Source: JAYZBC01 sp036339375
GTDB taxonomy: Bacteria; Pseudomonadota; Alphaproteobacteria; MPNO01; UBA2964
DNA: 24,349 bases
NCBI GenBank assembly: GCA_036339375.1
Contig: JAYZBC010000073.1
Location: forward strand, 1-24,349
Direction: 5' to 3'
The notes beneath the pieces are model-generated. The model saw only the letters and a program-made list of their open reading frames with translations. It made no database searches and had not been told where the DNA came from. A program made the position numbers and the translations under genes. This document shows positions 1 through 7,859 of the stretch, in pieces; within the stretch, counting starts at the first letter, position 1, and the number at the start of each line of letters is the position of its first letter.

Positions 1-470
1 TGGGCAGCGACTGCACCAAAATATCCAAACTCGGGCCCAAACTCAGAAATTTCCATCGTTTGTGGACGCCCAGATGACCGTAAATGATTTTCATTATTAG
101 CGTGTACTCGCGACCAATTATCGCGCCCATACCCAACGAGCACACAGCTTGCCATTCCAGCATCAATTGCCATTACTGCAAGTGCCACCCCTAACACCTG
201 GCTAGCGCCGCCATTTGTAAGGGTTGTGGAAAAGGTAGTATTGATGCCAAGCCGTTCTCCTACCACTTGATGGAGGGTATAAATCTCATCAGGCCCACGG
301 CAAATTAGCCCATCCACATCTGTAATATTCAGCCCCGCGTCATCGAGAGCATTTTTCATCGCTTCTTCCAACAATCCCAGAGCTGATACGCCGGGAACCT
401 TGCCTAGGCGGCTATGTCCGGCGCCAACGACAGCACATTTGTTACGAAGGTGTGTTGACGGTTCGATCAT
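1..470 (-). CDS. Thiolase-fold protein (SCP2/lipid-transfer type), C-terminus outside window
   Basis: The first 156 codons of a thiolase-superfamily protein are visible; the rest runs off the left edge. The N-terminal thiolase pattern is clear: a first strand with VVGAGHSRLGK (residues 14-24), an amphipathic helix followed by DVDGLICRG, and a glycine-rich active-site loop near residue 88. At the place where true thiolases carry the nucleophilic Cys (CAS motif) this protein reads TNGGAS, with Gly88. Members without the Cys are not ordinary acetyl-CoA acetyltransferases; the family includes Ltp2-type retro-aldolases that work with a DUF35 partner. The start ATG is preceded by AGGAG and overlaps the stop of the upstream CoA-transferase gene (ATGA, positions 467-470), so the two are probably translationally coupled and handle the same acyl-CoA. 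The fold is fairly certain; the reaction is not. Confidence 0.85.
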   Translation of the reverse strand, partial: MIEPSTHLRNKCAVVGAGHSRLGKVPGVSALGLLEEAMKNALDDAGLNITDVDGLICRGPDEIYTLHQVVGERLGINTTFSTTLTNGGASQVLGVALAVMAIDAGMASCVLVGYGRDNWSRVHANNENHLRSSGRPQTMEISEFGPEFGYFGAVAA

Positions 471-1624
471 TTTATTACTCCTGACTTTTTTAACTTTAGT
501 TTGGCTAAAATTTCATCCGTGTGTTCTCCATGTAAGGGGGCGGGGGTCCGTATTTCGGTCGGTGTATCTGATAAACGGACCCCGCCTTCTATAAGTTTGA
601 CTGAGCCAACCTTGGCATGGGGCACATCCTTAACCATATCAAGATGCTGGACTTGTGGATCAGCTAAGGTTTCATCTAACGTATAAATTGGTGCAGCTGG
701 CACGTCAGCTTCCAACAGTTTTTCGAGCCAATATTCACGAGACTGGGATTTGAAGACTATAGAGAGTTGTGCTTCAAGTTCCTCATAATTTTTGCGGCGT
801 TCTGCTTTGCCTTTAAAACGGTCGTCACTAATCCACTCTTCGTGCTCTACCACCCTGCAGAGCCCTTCCCAGAATTTTGGTGGGGATGATAAATGAAGGA
901 CAAATGGTTTTCCGTCTTCAGCAGTAAAAGAATAAACTTGTGCTGTTTGGGTGCGCGTTTTTCGGCTTGGCACGTTTCCGTCTTCAAAATATCGCGCAGC
1001 ATTTTCTCCCAAGAAAGATAATGTGGTTGATAGAAGAGATGTTTCAACCCGCTGGCCCTTGCCCGAATGTTCGCGGGCTAAAAGAGCCCCTAAACAGCCG
1101 TATGCAGCCATAATGCCCGTTAAATGATCGGACAATGAGATACCCATGCCTTTTGGGGCATCAAGGTCAGTGAGTACCGACAGCAAACCGCCCATAGCTT
1201 GGCCTATTGTATCGTATCCCGGACGTCCAGCGTAAGGACCCGTTCGACCAAATCCTGTAACGGAACAATAAATGAGCTTCGAATTGGATAGAGAAAGTTC
1301 TTCGTAACCCAGGCCTAGACGGTCCATGGTTCCAGGACGGAAGTTTTCAATTAAAACATCAGCCTCTGCAGCTAAATCCCGGGCAATTTTTATTCCCTCT
1401 TCCGTTTTTAGGTCCAGAATAATACTTTTCTTATTGCGATTGACTGAGCCGAAGGTCGCAGAATAATCGGCGGTGCCCCAGCCTCTAAAGGGATCTCCCA
1501 ACTTAGGGTCTTCAATTTTAATAACCTCAGCTCCAAGATCTCCTAGCATCATTCCGGCGTAAGGGCCGGACACATAAGAGGCAAACTCGAGTACCATTAC
1601 ACTATTTAGCGCTGTTTTGGCCAA
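467..1624 (-). CDS. CaiB/BaiF-type CoA-transferase (class III)
   Basis: Family III CoA-transferase, about 385 residues, which would move CoA between a donor acyl-CoA and a carboxylic acid in the cytoplasm. Recognisable family segments are the N-terminal LEFASYVSGPYAGMMLGDLG followed by EVIKIE, the NRNKKSIILDLKTEEG block (about residues 63-76), LIENFRPGTMDRLGLGYEEL, and GYDTIGQAMGG. The family's catalytic Asp should be Asp166 in GISLSDHLTG. I chose a TTG start at 1624 because a perfect AGGAGG lies at 1631-1636, six bases upstream, and because family members begin just before this LE(F/L) strand; a longer GTG-initiated form from 1666 would place that SD inside the coding region. It is first in a two-gene operon with the thiolase-fold gene. 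The substrate is unknown; an aromatic or branched acid from the neighbouring pathways is an inference. Confidence 0.9.
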   Translation of the reverse strand: MAKTALNSVMVLEFASYVSGPYAGMMLGDLGAEVIKIEDPKLGDPFRGWGTADYSATFGSVNRNKKSIILDLKTEEGIKIARDLAAEADVLIENFRPGTMDRLGLGYEELSLSNSKLIYCSVTGFGRTGPYAGRPGYDTIGQAMGGLLSVLTDLDAPKGMGISLSDHLTGIMAAYGCLGALLAREHSGKGQRVETSLLSTTLSFLGENAARYFEDGNVPSRKTRTQTAQVYSFTAEDGKPFVLHLSSPPKFWEGLCRVVEHEEWISDDRFKGKAERRKNYEELEAQLSIVFKSQSREYWLEKLLEADVPAAPIYTLDETLADPQVQHLDMVKDVPHAKVGSVKLIEGGVRLSDTPTEIRTPAPLHGEHTDEILAKLKLKKSGVIK

Positions 1625-1790
1625 ACTATGCCTCCTCGATTGAAACCTTGTGCCTGAGAACGGCACGGTTGTAAAAGCCTATCGCGCTCGTGGGATCCAG
1701 ACAAGCAGCCTCCATAAATTGTCTTGAACGTATTTCCAAAGAATTAAAAACAGCACTAAAGTAGACGAGAGGATTTTTAGGAGACGTATT

Positions 1791-2837
1791 ATGGGATCTA
1801 TCGATTCAGATGCACATGTGATTGAGTGCGAGAGAACCTTTGAATACATGGATCCAGGGTCTGAGCATCTAAGGCCAATGGTCGTTGTTCAAAAGTCCGG
1901 GGAGGTTGAACTGGATCTAGAAGGGCGTACTCAAAAAGAGTACTGGGTCATAGACGGAAAATTGCAACCCAAAGAAGGAAATATAGGGTCGAATACCTCT
2001 AAAGAATCTCGAGAAATGATTGATGTGCAAGCACGACTTGATCACATGGATAAGCTGGCGATAGATATCCAAGTATTATATCCCACGGTTTTTCTCCGGG
2101 CCTGGACACAAAATCCCGAAATTGAACATGCGCTTTGCCGTTCCTACAACCGGTGGCTCGCTGAAATTTGGTCAGAAGCGCCAGACAGATTGAGATGGGT
2201 AGTTATGCCCCCCCTTTTGCAAATGGATAAAGTTCAGGAAGAATTGGAATTTGCAAAGAATAATGGCGCCTGCGGTATTTTTATCAGGGGACTGGAGTGT
2301 GAACGACGTGTTGCCACACCCTATTTTTATCCCTTATTTGACATGGCGGCTGATCTCGATTTGCCGATCTGTTTTCACTCCGGTAATAACAGTTTTAACG
2401 TCCGAGATATCTATGCCAAGGAATGCGGTTTTGGCCGTTCCAAATTGCCTGTTGTCAGCGCCTTTCACAACCTTTTGATGGATGACATTCCATCAAAATG
2501 GCCGACAGTGCGTTGGGCTTTTATAGAGGTAAGTGCTCAATGGATACCCTACGCTCTCAACGATATGGGAATACGGTTTCAAAGACGCGGGCGCGAACTG
2601 TCGGCTGAGATTATGGCCGAAAACAATATTTTTGTGGCCTGCCAGGTTACAGACGACTTGGAGTATGTCTTGAAATATTCAGGGAACAATTCACTTGTCG
2701 TCGGCACCGACTATGGCCATGCCGATACTTCGGCTGAAATTGAAGCCCTTAGAAAATTGCGTGATGATGGAAAAGTATCTGCTGAAACTGCAGACAAAAT
2801 TCTCAACGACAACGCAAGGGCTCTTTATGGATTGTGA
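1791..2837 (+). CDS. Amidohydrolase-2 family TIM-barrel metal-dependent hydrolase
   Basis: A 348-residue protein of the amidohydrolase-2 (ACMSD-like) family, whose members decarboxylate or hydrolyse aromatic and muconate-type acids. The N-terminal metal motif reads DSDAHVIE (residues 5-12), the D-x-H-V-x-E variant used by one branch of the family in place of H-x-H. Later strand ends supply CFHSGNNS, SAFHNLL, FIEVSAQWIP and the strand-8 aspartate in VVGTDYGHAD. The C-terminus, with NDNARALYGL, is the usual family ending. An AGGAGA at 1779-1784 sits seven bases before the ATG. The gene stands alone on this strand, divergent from the CoA-transferase gene and convergent with the alpha/beta hydrolase, with only nine bases to that gene's stop and no visible hairpin. 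The family is secure; decarboxylase versus hydrolase cannot be decided. Confidence 0.88.
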   Translation: MGSIDSDAHVIECERTFEYMDPGSEHLRPMVVVQKSGEVELDLEGRTQKEYWVIDGKLQPKEGNIGSNTSKESREMIDVQARLDHMDKLAIDIQVLYPTVFLRAWTQNPEIEHALCRSYNRWLAEIWSEAPDRLRWVVMPPLLQMDKVQEELEFAKNNGACGIFIRGLECERRVATPYFYPLFDMAADLDLPICFHSGNNSFNVRDIYAKECGFGRSKLPVVSAFHNLLMDDIPSKWPTVRWAFIEVSAQWIPYALNDMGIRFQRRGRELSAEIMAENNIFVACQVTDDLEYVLKYSGNNSLVVGTDYGHADTSAEIEALRKLRDDGKVSAETADKILNDNARALYGL

Positions 2838-2846
2838 CTGATAACA

Positions 2847-3695
2847 TTAGGAATCAGAGTCTATACGGCGCATAAAATCCGTGAAGACTTTGGTGATTTC
2901 AGGCTCAAATTGTTCCCAGTCCCCAAAGGGGATGATATCAACATCTTGGTAAGGCGTCGGCAGCTGGTGTAATTGGCTGTTTGGGATCATTTCATGAGCG
3001 AGTTTAGCGGTGTCTAAAGCATGTGTTTTATCGTTTCCCGGAATGATTACGGTTGGAGTGCTAATAGACTTTAATTCTTTTTCACTAACGCCCAACACTG
3101 GAAGCTCACCTCCTGAAACAAATAGTTCGCGTAAGCGAGACATAATTGAAACGAATTCTTGCGGCTTAATATCCATTAAAGTTTTTTCATTTCTAGGATT
3201 TGCTTCAATACGTTCCCGATAAGCCTCTGTTTGACAAACTTGGCTCATCCCGCCCACTTTAGCTTCACGAATGTATTGGCCATAGTAATTCTCTGACAAT
3301 CTGTTGACTGCAAAGGCCCCTCCTGTTACCCGCATTAGCAACAAACCTTTTATATCTTCTGCATGTCTTAAACAAAATAGAATTGATGTTCTGGCACCGG
3401 AAGAAGATCCACCAATAAAGGCTGGAAGTGCCCCCAGCTGCGAAAGTAATTCGTGCAAATCATCAGCCCAAACTGTTTCCTCGGTTTGGTCAGCCGTCAA
3501 AGATATTTCTGAAGCCCCTGTATTGCGGCGGTCATGTAAAATAACGCGAAAACCTTCCGAAGCGATTTTTTTAGCTAACGGAAGGATTTCTTGATAGCGC
3601 CTCCTTCCACCGGGCATTAACGCAAACCACGGTCCGCTATCTCCTATAATTTCATAATGAATTTTAAGGCCTCTTACTTCTTTGACTGGCATCAT
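2847..3695 (-). CDS. Alpha/beta hydrolase with possibly degenerate triad
   Basis: A 282-residue single-domain alpha/beta hydrolase. The nucleophile elbow is G-S-S-S-G (residues 96-100, Ser98) after the strand PAFIG; the strand-3 motif VILHDRRNTGASE and the acid-bearing loop IPGNDKTHA (Asp222) also fit. Where the catalytic His normally sits, after a last strand ending LPxx, the sequence reads LPTPYQDVDIIPF, with Gln250 in the His position; the nearest His (243) is inside the strand. It may therefore be a non-hydrolytic fold member or may use another His. The first of two consecutive ATG codons is preceded by AGGAGA at a good distance. It is probably the last gene of a minus-strand group with the cupin (36 bp upstream) and the enolase-superfamily gene. 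No substrate can be assigned. Confidence 0.85.
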   Translation of the reverse strand: MMPVKEVRGLKIHYEIIGDSGPWFALMPGGRRRYQEILPLAKKIASEGFRVILHDRRNTGASEISLTADQTEETVWADDLHELLSQLGALPAFIGGSSSGARTSILFCLRHAEDIKGLLLMRVTGGAFAVNRLSENYYGQYIREAKVGGMSQVCQTEAYRERIEANPRNEKTLMDIKPQEFVSIMSRLRELFVSGGELPVLGVSEKELKSISTPTVIIPGNDKTHALDTAKLAHEMIPNSQLHQLPTPYQDVDIIPFGDWEQFEPEITKVFTDFMRRIDSDS

Positions 3696-3731
3696 ATTTC
3701 TCCTAAGTGAACTAAAAACTGCTTAAAGTCT

Positions 3732-4241
3732 TTATTCAAAGAACGCACCCTCTCGGTATTTTATGTTATCAGATATAAAAATTTCGTCTCGGCCTCGTCG
3801 AATTTTGGGTTCTCCGTCATCCATGATCCTTGTATCAGGGTGACCATCGTGGCTACAGGCACCAGCGCGGAGAAGTACCAAAGGCTCTTCACTAATTGTT
3901 TCAAACCAATAATAGGCACCAGCAGGCAAAAGAATTCCATCATTCCGGGAAAGTTCTCGTTCCTCACCCCGGGGACCATGAAACCGGGCCCGGCCATCTA
4001 AAACAATAAAACTGTGATCCTGATGGGGGTGAGCGTGAAGTTTATTTTCTCCCCCCTTGGCATAAACTTTAATTTTTAGCCACAGGTGTTCGCCTACTGC
4101 GAGGGGCTCTTCCGTATTACCTGCATCGAGCAATTGGGCCTGCATTGAAAAAAACACTGGTTTTACGCTTTCCTTGCCGTCCCACGGTTTTGCAATTTTT
4201 TTTAGTTGTTCGGACGCCTTTAAATCTACCTGAGATGCCAT
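3732..4241 (-). CDS. Single-domain cupin protein
   Basis: A 169-residue protein with one cupin barrel in its middle (about residues 50-130). Cupin motif 1 is present as G63-x5-H69-A-H71-x3-D75, so the metal ligands would be two His with Asp in the usual Glu position. Motif 2 (GILLPAGAYYW) keeps the PxG turn but has Tyr111 where the third metal-binding His is expected. A mononuclear metal site with altered ligands, or a binding rather than catalytic role, is therefore possible. Small cupins of this kind occur next to aromatic catabolism genes as dioxygenases, isomerases or sensors, but nothing here separates these roles. A purine-rich AAAGGA precedes the ATG. The gene lies between the cycloisomerase and alpha/beta hydrolase genes, on the same strand. 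Confidence 0.85.
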   Translation of the reverse strand: MASQVDLKASEQLKKIAKPWDGKESVKPVFFSMQAQLLDAGNTEEPLAVGEHLWLKIKVYAKGGENKLHAHPHQDHSFIVLDGRARFHGPRGEERELSRNDGILLPAGAYYWFETISEEPLVLLRAGACSHDGHPDTRIMDDGEPKIRRGRDEIFISDNIKYREGAFFE

Positions 4242-4358
4242 AACCCTTTTCCTTTATTTGCTTTGTTAAATTTATTAAAACTTAAAGTTCAATTTTTTAA
4301 AATTTTGAATTCACTGGGTATCAAGGTTATTCAAAACAAAATAGCCAACGTTTTACAA

Positions 4359-5426
4359 TTACGGGCGTGGCTTAACCCCTGAACCCGGGCCGCTGGGTAA
4401 ATGTATTATACCATTTTCTACCTCAATACCCTCAAAGGGATCATCCAATAACCGCGAAAATTCTCCAAATTCACTGGCATACCAGGATTCCGGGAGGGAT
4501 GCGGCTAAATGCATGGCGTGCGCGTTGAGAAGTCTCGAACCCACGTGTGCGCCAAACCGGTACCGGACATTTCCAGTAGCACAAATTTGTGCGGCAATCA
4601 TGGTGTTCCAAAGGCCACCAAGTTTTGCGATTTTTAAGCTAATCGCGTCCACAATTCGGTTTTCAACCAAATTGGCAACTTCCTTCACTGATCCCGCACT
4701 TTCATCTGCTTCAACAATCACTGGTATGGAATTCGTTACTAACTTGAGACCTTTCAAGTCATCAATAGCAACGGGTTGTTCCACAAGATCAATTCGGTAA
4801 TCAGCCATTCCATTAAGGGCTGAGATGGCATCTTTCGGGGAATAGGACTGGTTGGCGTCAATGGTTAAATTCGCTTCATCACCTAGCTGTTTTCGAATGG
4901 CACGTACGCACGCAATATCCTCATTAATTTCCCCATGCACCTTAATTTTAAAATAACGATATCCCTGGTCAAACAATATCTGGGCTTGTGCCGCCATTTC
5001 CCTCGGAGTTTTGATAGCGAGTATGCGTAAAACGGGGAATTGAGTTCTGACTGCCCCACCAAATAAACAATTAAGCGGAACCTTCATAAATTTCGCAGCC
5101 AAGTCAAAAAGGGCACAGTCAATTGCAGCTTTTGCCTGGTTATTTCCTAAAAGGGCCCTGTCCATATCCCTCCGAATTGCCGTCATACAGAGGGGATCGT
5201 CTTTATTAATGTAGGGAACAAGCCGCTCTAATGTTCCCGTAAGTCCCTCTAGGCTAGCGCCCATATGTGCCGTTGCGGATGCGTACCCAAAACCTGTGAG
5301 GTTTTTGTCCGTTTCTATAGAGATAATCAACCCTTCGCTTACGGGACTGGCACCCAATGCAAACCGCCAAGTGGGATCATCTTTTTCTAAAATACAGGGT
5401 TCTATCTTAATATTGGTAATTTTCAT
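4359..5426 (-). CDS. Enolase-superfamily protein, muconate-lactonizing/dipeptide-epimerase subgroup
   Basis: A 355-residue mandelate racemase/muconate lactonizing enzyme family member with an N-terminal capping domain and a (beta/alpha)7-beta barrel. All catalytic positions of the MLE subgroup are intact: Lys160-x-Lys162 (YFKIKVHG), metal ligands Asp190 (IDANQS), Glu216 (VEQP) and Asp241 (EADES), and Lys265 opposite (SLKIAKLGG). The spacing is close to that of MLE and L-Ala-D/L-Glu epimerases. It probably abstracts a proton alpha to a carboxylate in a cycloisomerase, epimerase or dehydratase reaction. It is transcribed divergently from the LigI-like lactonase 113 bp away, and on the same strand as the cupin after a 117-bp AT-rich gap. 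No clear SD precedes the ATG. The subgroup is confident; a muconate-type substrate is inferred from context. Confidence 0.88.
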   Translation of the reverse strand: MKITNIKIEPCILEKDDPTWRFALGASPVSEGLIISIETDKNLTGFGYASATAHMGASLEGLTGTLERLVPYINKDDPLCMTAIRRDMDRALLGNNQAKAAIDCALFDLAAKFMKVPLNCLFGGAVRTQFPVLRILAIKTPREMAAQAQILFDQGYRYFKIKVHGEINEDIACVRAIRKQLGDEANLTIDANQSYSPKDAISALNGMADYRIDLVEQPVAIDDLKGLKLVTNSIPVIVEADESAGSVKEVANLVENRIVDAISLKIAKLGGLWNTMIAAQICATGNVRYRFGAHVGSRLLNAHAMHLAASLPESWYASEFGEFSRLLDDPFEGIEVENGIIHLPSGPGSGVKPRP

Positions 5427-5539
5427 GAACTAGAACCGATAGTTATTTTTGTTTTTCTGGCTTAAGATTTTTTCTTCATAAACGGTAGCACTGCTTAGAA
5501 TATATCGACAAGGAGAGTATTAAACACTTAAATTGGTTT

Positions 5540-6409
5540 ATGATAAAACGCTGCCAACCACCGAATTTGGATTGGGCCGCTCCCGCTAAAACGCTGCCGC
5601 CAGGAGCTTGCGATTGTCACGCCCATATTTTTGGCCCTTTCAACAAATTTCCGCTATCCGACAAACGCGGCTATACGCCGCACGAGTGTACAGTTGAAAC
5701 TTATATGGAGATGCAAGCGGCGCTTGGAATTGAACGTGCAGTCATAGTACAAGGGAGTGCTCACGGTAATAATAATGAAGTTACGTTGGATGCCGTTCGA
5801 AAACTTGGTTTCCGTGGTAAGGGCATTGCTCTAGTTTCACCCAAGGTCACTGATAAAGAACTGGAGACTTTGAATTCAGGTGGTATTTGCGGGGTTCGTT
5901 TTTCCACAATTTCCAAGGCTGGTTACAGCATCAATTTTCTACAGGAAATGGCTTCAAGAGTTCAGAAATTAGGTTGGTTAATTCAATTGCATTTCGGTTC
6001 TGTAGATGAAGTCATTGAACTCGTCCCCATTTTAAGCCGTTTACGTGTTAAATTTTTAATTGATCATCAGGGACGTCCTCCACCTTCAAAAGGGACCGAT
6101 AGTCGTGGTTTTCAGGCGCTCCTTGAGTTATTAAAAAATAGTGAAAATTGTTGGGTAAAAATTTGCAGCTGGTACCGGCAATCCAATATAGGGTTTCCCT
6201 ATGATGATATGCGTCCCTTTGTCGAAGCATTGATTTCAGCGCGACACCAGCACCTGGTTTGGGGTAGCAATTGGCCGCACCCCAACTTTCAGGGCATCAT
6301 GCCGAACGATACCGAACTGCTTGACCAAATTATCAAATGGCTGGGCTCAAGCAAAAAAACTCAACAGATTTTAGTTGACAATCCGGCTAAACTTTATGGT
6401 TTTTCTTGA
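5540..6409 (+). CDS. LigI-like amidohydrolase (2-pyrone-4,6-dicarboxylate / muconolactone-type lactonase)
   Basis: A 289-residue amidohydrolase-2 protein close to 2-pyrone-4,6-dicarboxylate hydrolase (LigI) and 4-sulfomuconolactone hydrolase. Typical features are DCHAHIFGP (His27, His29), LQLHFGS-type strand 5 (written here LIQLHFG), FLIDHQGRPP and the C-terminal NPAKLYGFS. LigI hydrolyses a lactone without a metal, using a strand-8 Asp; here the matching motif reads VWGSNWPHPN, with Asn244 in that position. It probably opens a lactone made in an aromatic ring-cleavage pathway, perhaps one produced by the divergent cycloisomerase. The start is uncertain: ATG at 5540 lies 24 bases after an AGGAG (5511-5515), too far for ideal initiation, and the only in-frame codon well placed for that SD is an ATT at 5519. 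Family confidence is high, exact substrate low. Confidence 0.88.
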   Translation: MIKRCQPPNLDWAAPAKTLPPGACDCHAHIFGPFNKFPLSDKRGYTPHECTVETYMEMQAALGIERAVIVQGSAHGNNNEVTLDAVRKLGFRGKGIALVSPKVTDKELETLNSGGICGVRFSTISKAGYSINFLQEMASRVQKLGWLIQLHFGSVDEVIELVPILSRLRVKFLIDHQGRPPPSKGTDSRGFQALLELLKNSENCWVKICSWYRQSNIGFPYDDMRPFVEALISARHQHLVWGSNWPHPNFQGIMPNDTELLDQIIKWLGSSKKTQQILVDNPAKLYGFS

Positions 6410-6557
6410 AACAATAACAGGCTTTTTTGCTCCAGGGGCCTGAAACCTGATTTGCCAAAGTTTGTCCAATTTGCTTTATCCAAATTACACAATTGATCCC
6501 GTTGCTATCAATGTTCATTGTTTTGGGTTATTTGGTCATAACCTTGCAACGATGTCG

Positions 6558-6586
6558 TAAGTAAAAAAACAAATTTGCGGTATAAT
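6558..6586 (+). promoter_or_regulatory. Candidate promoter with consensus -10 for the MFS gene
   Basis: A perfect TATAAT lies at 6581-6586, 30 bases before the GTG start of the transporter gene. The hexamer 17 bases upstream (6558-6563, TAAGTA) is a poor -35, so this would need an activator or be weak. Judged by eye only. Confidence 0.35.
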
Positions 6587-6616
6587 TTCCTTTAATTTAG
6601 GTGGGTCAGGCTTCTT

Positions 6617-7804
6617 GTGACTAGAGAAAAGAGAAACGTTCTTGTCCTTTCTGCATGCCAGGTTCTCTTTGGGACAGGTCGGTCACTCCTTATCGCTACA
6701 GCTCCTTTAATAGCTTATGGTATTGCGGAAAACAAAGGATTGGCGACCCTTCCAACATCGCTAGTCATCATTGGTACTGCCGTGATGACGATACCTGCAT
6801 CCCTTTTCATGCGCCGCGTTGGGCGAAGAGTCGGATTTATTTTTGGGTCGTTCATTGGGGTGGTAAGCGGGCTCCTCAGTGCCTACGCAGTGTTTATCTC
6901 CGACTTTTGGTTGTTTTCGTTAAGCACTTTTTTGTTTGGTTTTTTTTCTGGTTTCGCACAGCTATACCGATTTGCTGCCGCGGATGTTGCGAGTGAGGAT
7001 TTTAAAAGCAAAGCGATTTCTTTGGTGCTTGCAGGAGGCGTTGTCGCCGGCTTTCTAGGCCCCGAATCAGCCAAATTGGGTCAAAATTTGGTCACCTCTA
7101 CGCCTTTTGTCGGCGCTTATCTGATTTTAACTGCTACCACGTTTGCCTCAATTTTTGTTTTGCTTTTTTTAGATATACCGCCGTTGACCAGTGCCGAGCG
7201 GGCTGGTCCACGTCGCCCAATTGGCACAATTATGATGCAGCCAGTTTTTTTAGCGGCAGCACTTGCAGCAATGATTTCACAGGGTGTGATGAACTTTTTA
7301 ATGACGGCATCACCGATAGCGATGGCCACGTGCGGCCTACCCTTTTCAGACACTGCTTTTGTTATTGAGTGGCATATTTTTGGGATGTTTGCGCCGGGAT
7401 TTTTCACTGGCCATTTGGTTAAAAAATTTGGCGAAGTGAAAATAATAATTTGTGGCCTTTTTCTCCAATTTGTATGTGTTTTGGTTGCTTTGGAAGGAAT
7501 AGAAGTGGCCCACTTTTGGCTCTCAATGTTTTTACTAGGGGTAGGTTGGAACTTTGCGTTTACAGCTGGAACATCATTAATGACCACGGCTTACAGGACT
7601 TCTGAACGGGCAAAAACACAAGGGGCAATGAATTTTTTAATTTATGGCTTTGTATCCATCATGTCACTGTCATCGGGCGCTTTGGTGCATTATTTTGGGT
7701 GGAGTGCTGTTAATTTTGGGGCCCTCCCATTTTTAGTTATCGCAGTTATTGCAACCCTTTGGTACGCAATCAGTCAAAATCAAGGGGAAGTTCGCTCGAC
7801 GTAG
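6617..7804 (+). CDS. MFS transporter
   Basis: A 395-residue, very hydrophobic protein with about twelve predicted membrane segments, of the Major Facilitator Superfamily. The conserved loop 2-3 motif A appears as SLFMRRVGRRVGFIFG (about residues 61-76), and the two halves are separated by a short polar stretch near LTSAERAGPRRPIG. It would move a small solute across the inner membrane by proton coupling; direction and substrate are not visible. The start is GTG at 6617, with AGGTGGG about 12 bases upstream and a consensus -10 at 6581. It lies between the lactonase (207 bp upstream) and a large alpha/beta hydrolase (55 bp to that gene's ATG), so uptake of a catabolic substrate, or export of a toxic intermediate, is the natural inference. 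Confidence 0.88.
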   Translation: MTREKRNVLVLSACQVLFGTGRSLLIATAPLIAYGIAENKGLATLPTSLVIIGTAVMTIPASLFMRRVGRRVGFIFGSFIGVVSGLLSAYAVFISDFWLFSLSTFLFGFFSGFAQLYRFAAADVASEDFKSKAISLVLAGGVVAGFLGPESAKLGQNLVTSTPFVGAYLILTATTFASIFVLLFLDIPPLTSAERAGPRRPIGTIMMQPVFLAAALAAMISQGVMNFLMTASPIAMATCGLPFSDTAFVIEWHIFGMFAPGFFTGHLVKKFGEVKIIICGLFLQFVCVLVALEGIEVAHFWLSMFLLGVGWNFAFTAGTSLMTTAYRTSERAKTQGAMNFLIYGFVSIMSLSSGALVHYFGWSAVNFGALPFLVIAVIATLWYAISQNQGEVRST

Positions 7805-7859
7805 CCAATCTTTCAATATAAAAGGGTTTCAAATAAATTAGTGGATTTTGCGAGGTAAT

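Noticed and set aside
42..470. Calling the left-edge gene an acetyl-CoA acetyltransferase
   Set aside because: The nucleophilic Cys position is Gly88, so ordinary thiolase chemistry is not supported.
1624..1666. GTG-initiated 14-residue extension of the CoA-transferase
   Set aside because: It would put a perfect AGGAGG inside the coding region; the TTG six bases after that SD matches the family's N-terminus.
4288..4309. AT-rich inverted repeat TTCAA/TTGAA between the enolase-superfamily and cupin genes
   Set aside because: Imperfect arms and almost pure A-T; expected by chance in such sequence and not a convincing terminator or operator.
5473..5501. TAGAAT at 5496-5501 as a -10 for the lactonase gene
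   Set aside because: No acceptable -35 at 16-18 bp, and a transcript from it would begin almost on the AGGAG.
6655..6996. 113-codon plus-strand frame within the MFS gene
   Set aside because: Out-of-frame shadow with Trp/Cys/Phe-rich composition unlike a real protein.
7117..7587. 156-codon open frame on the minus strand inside the MFS gene
   Set aside because: It lies wholly opposite a well-supported transporter, has low-complexity Lys/Ile-rich composition and no recognisable family.
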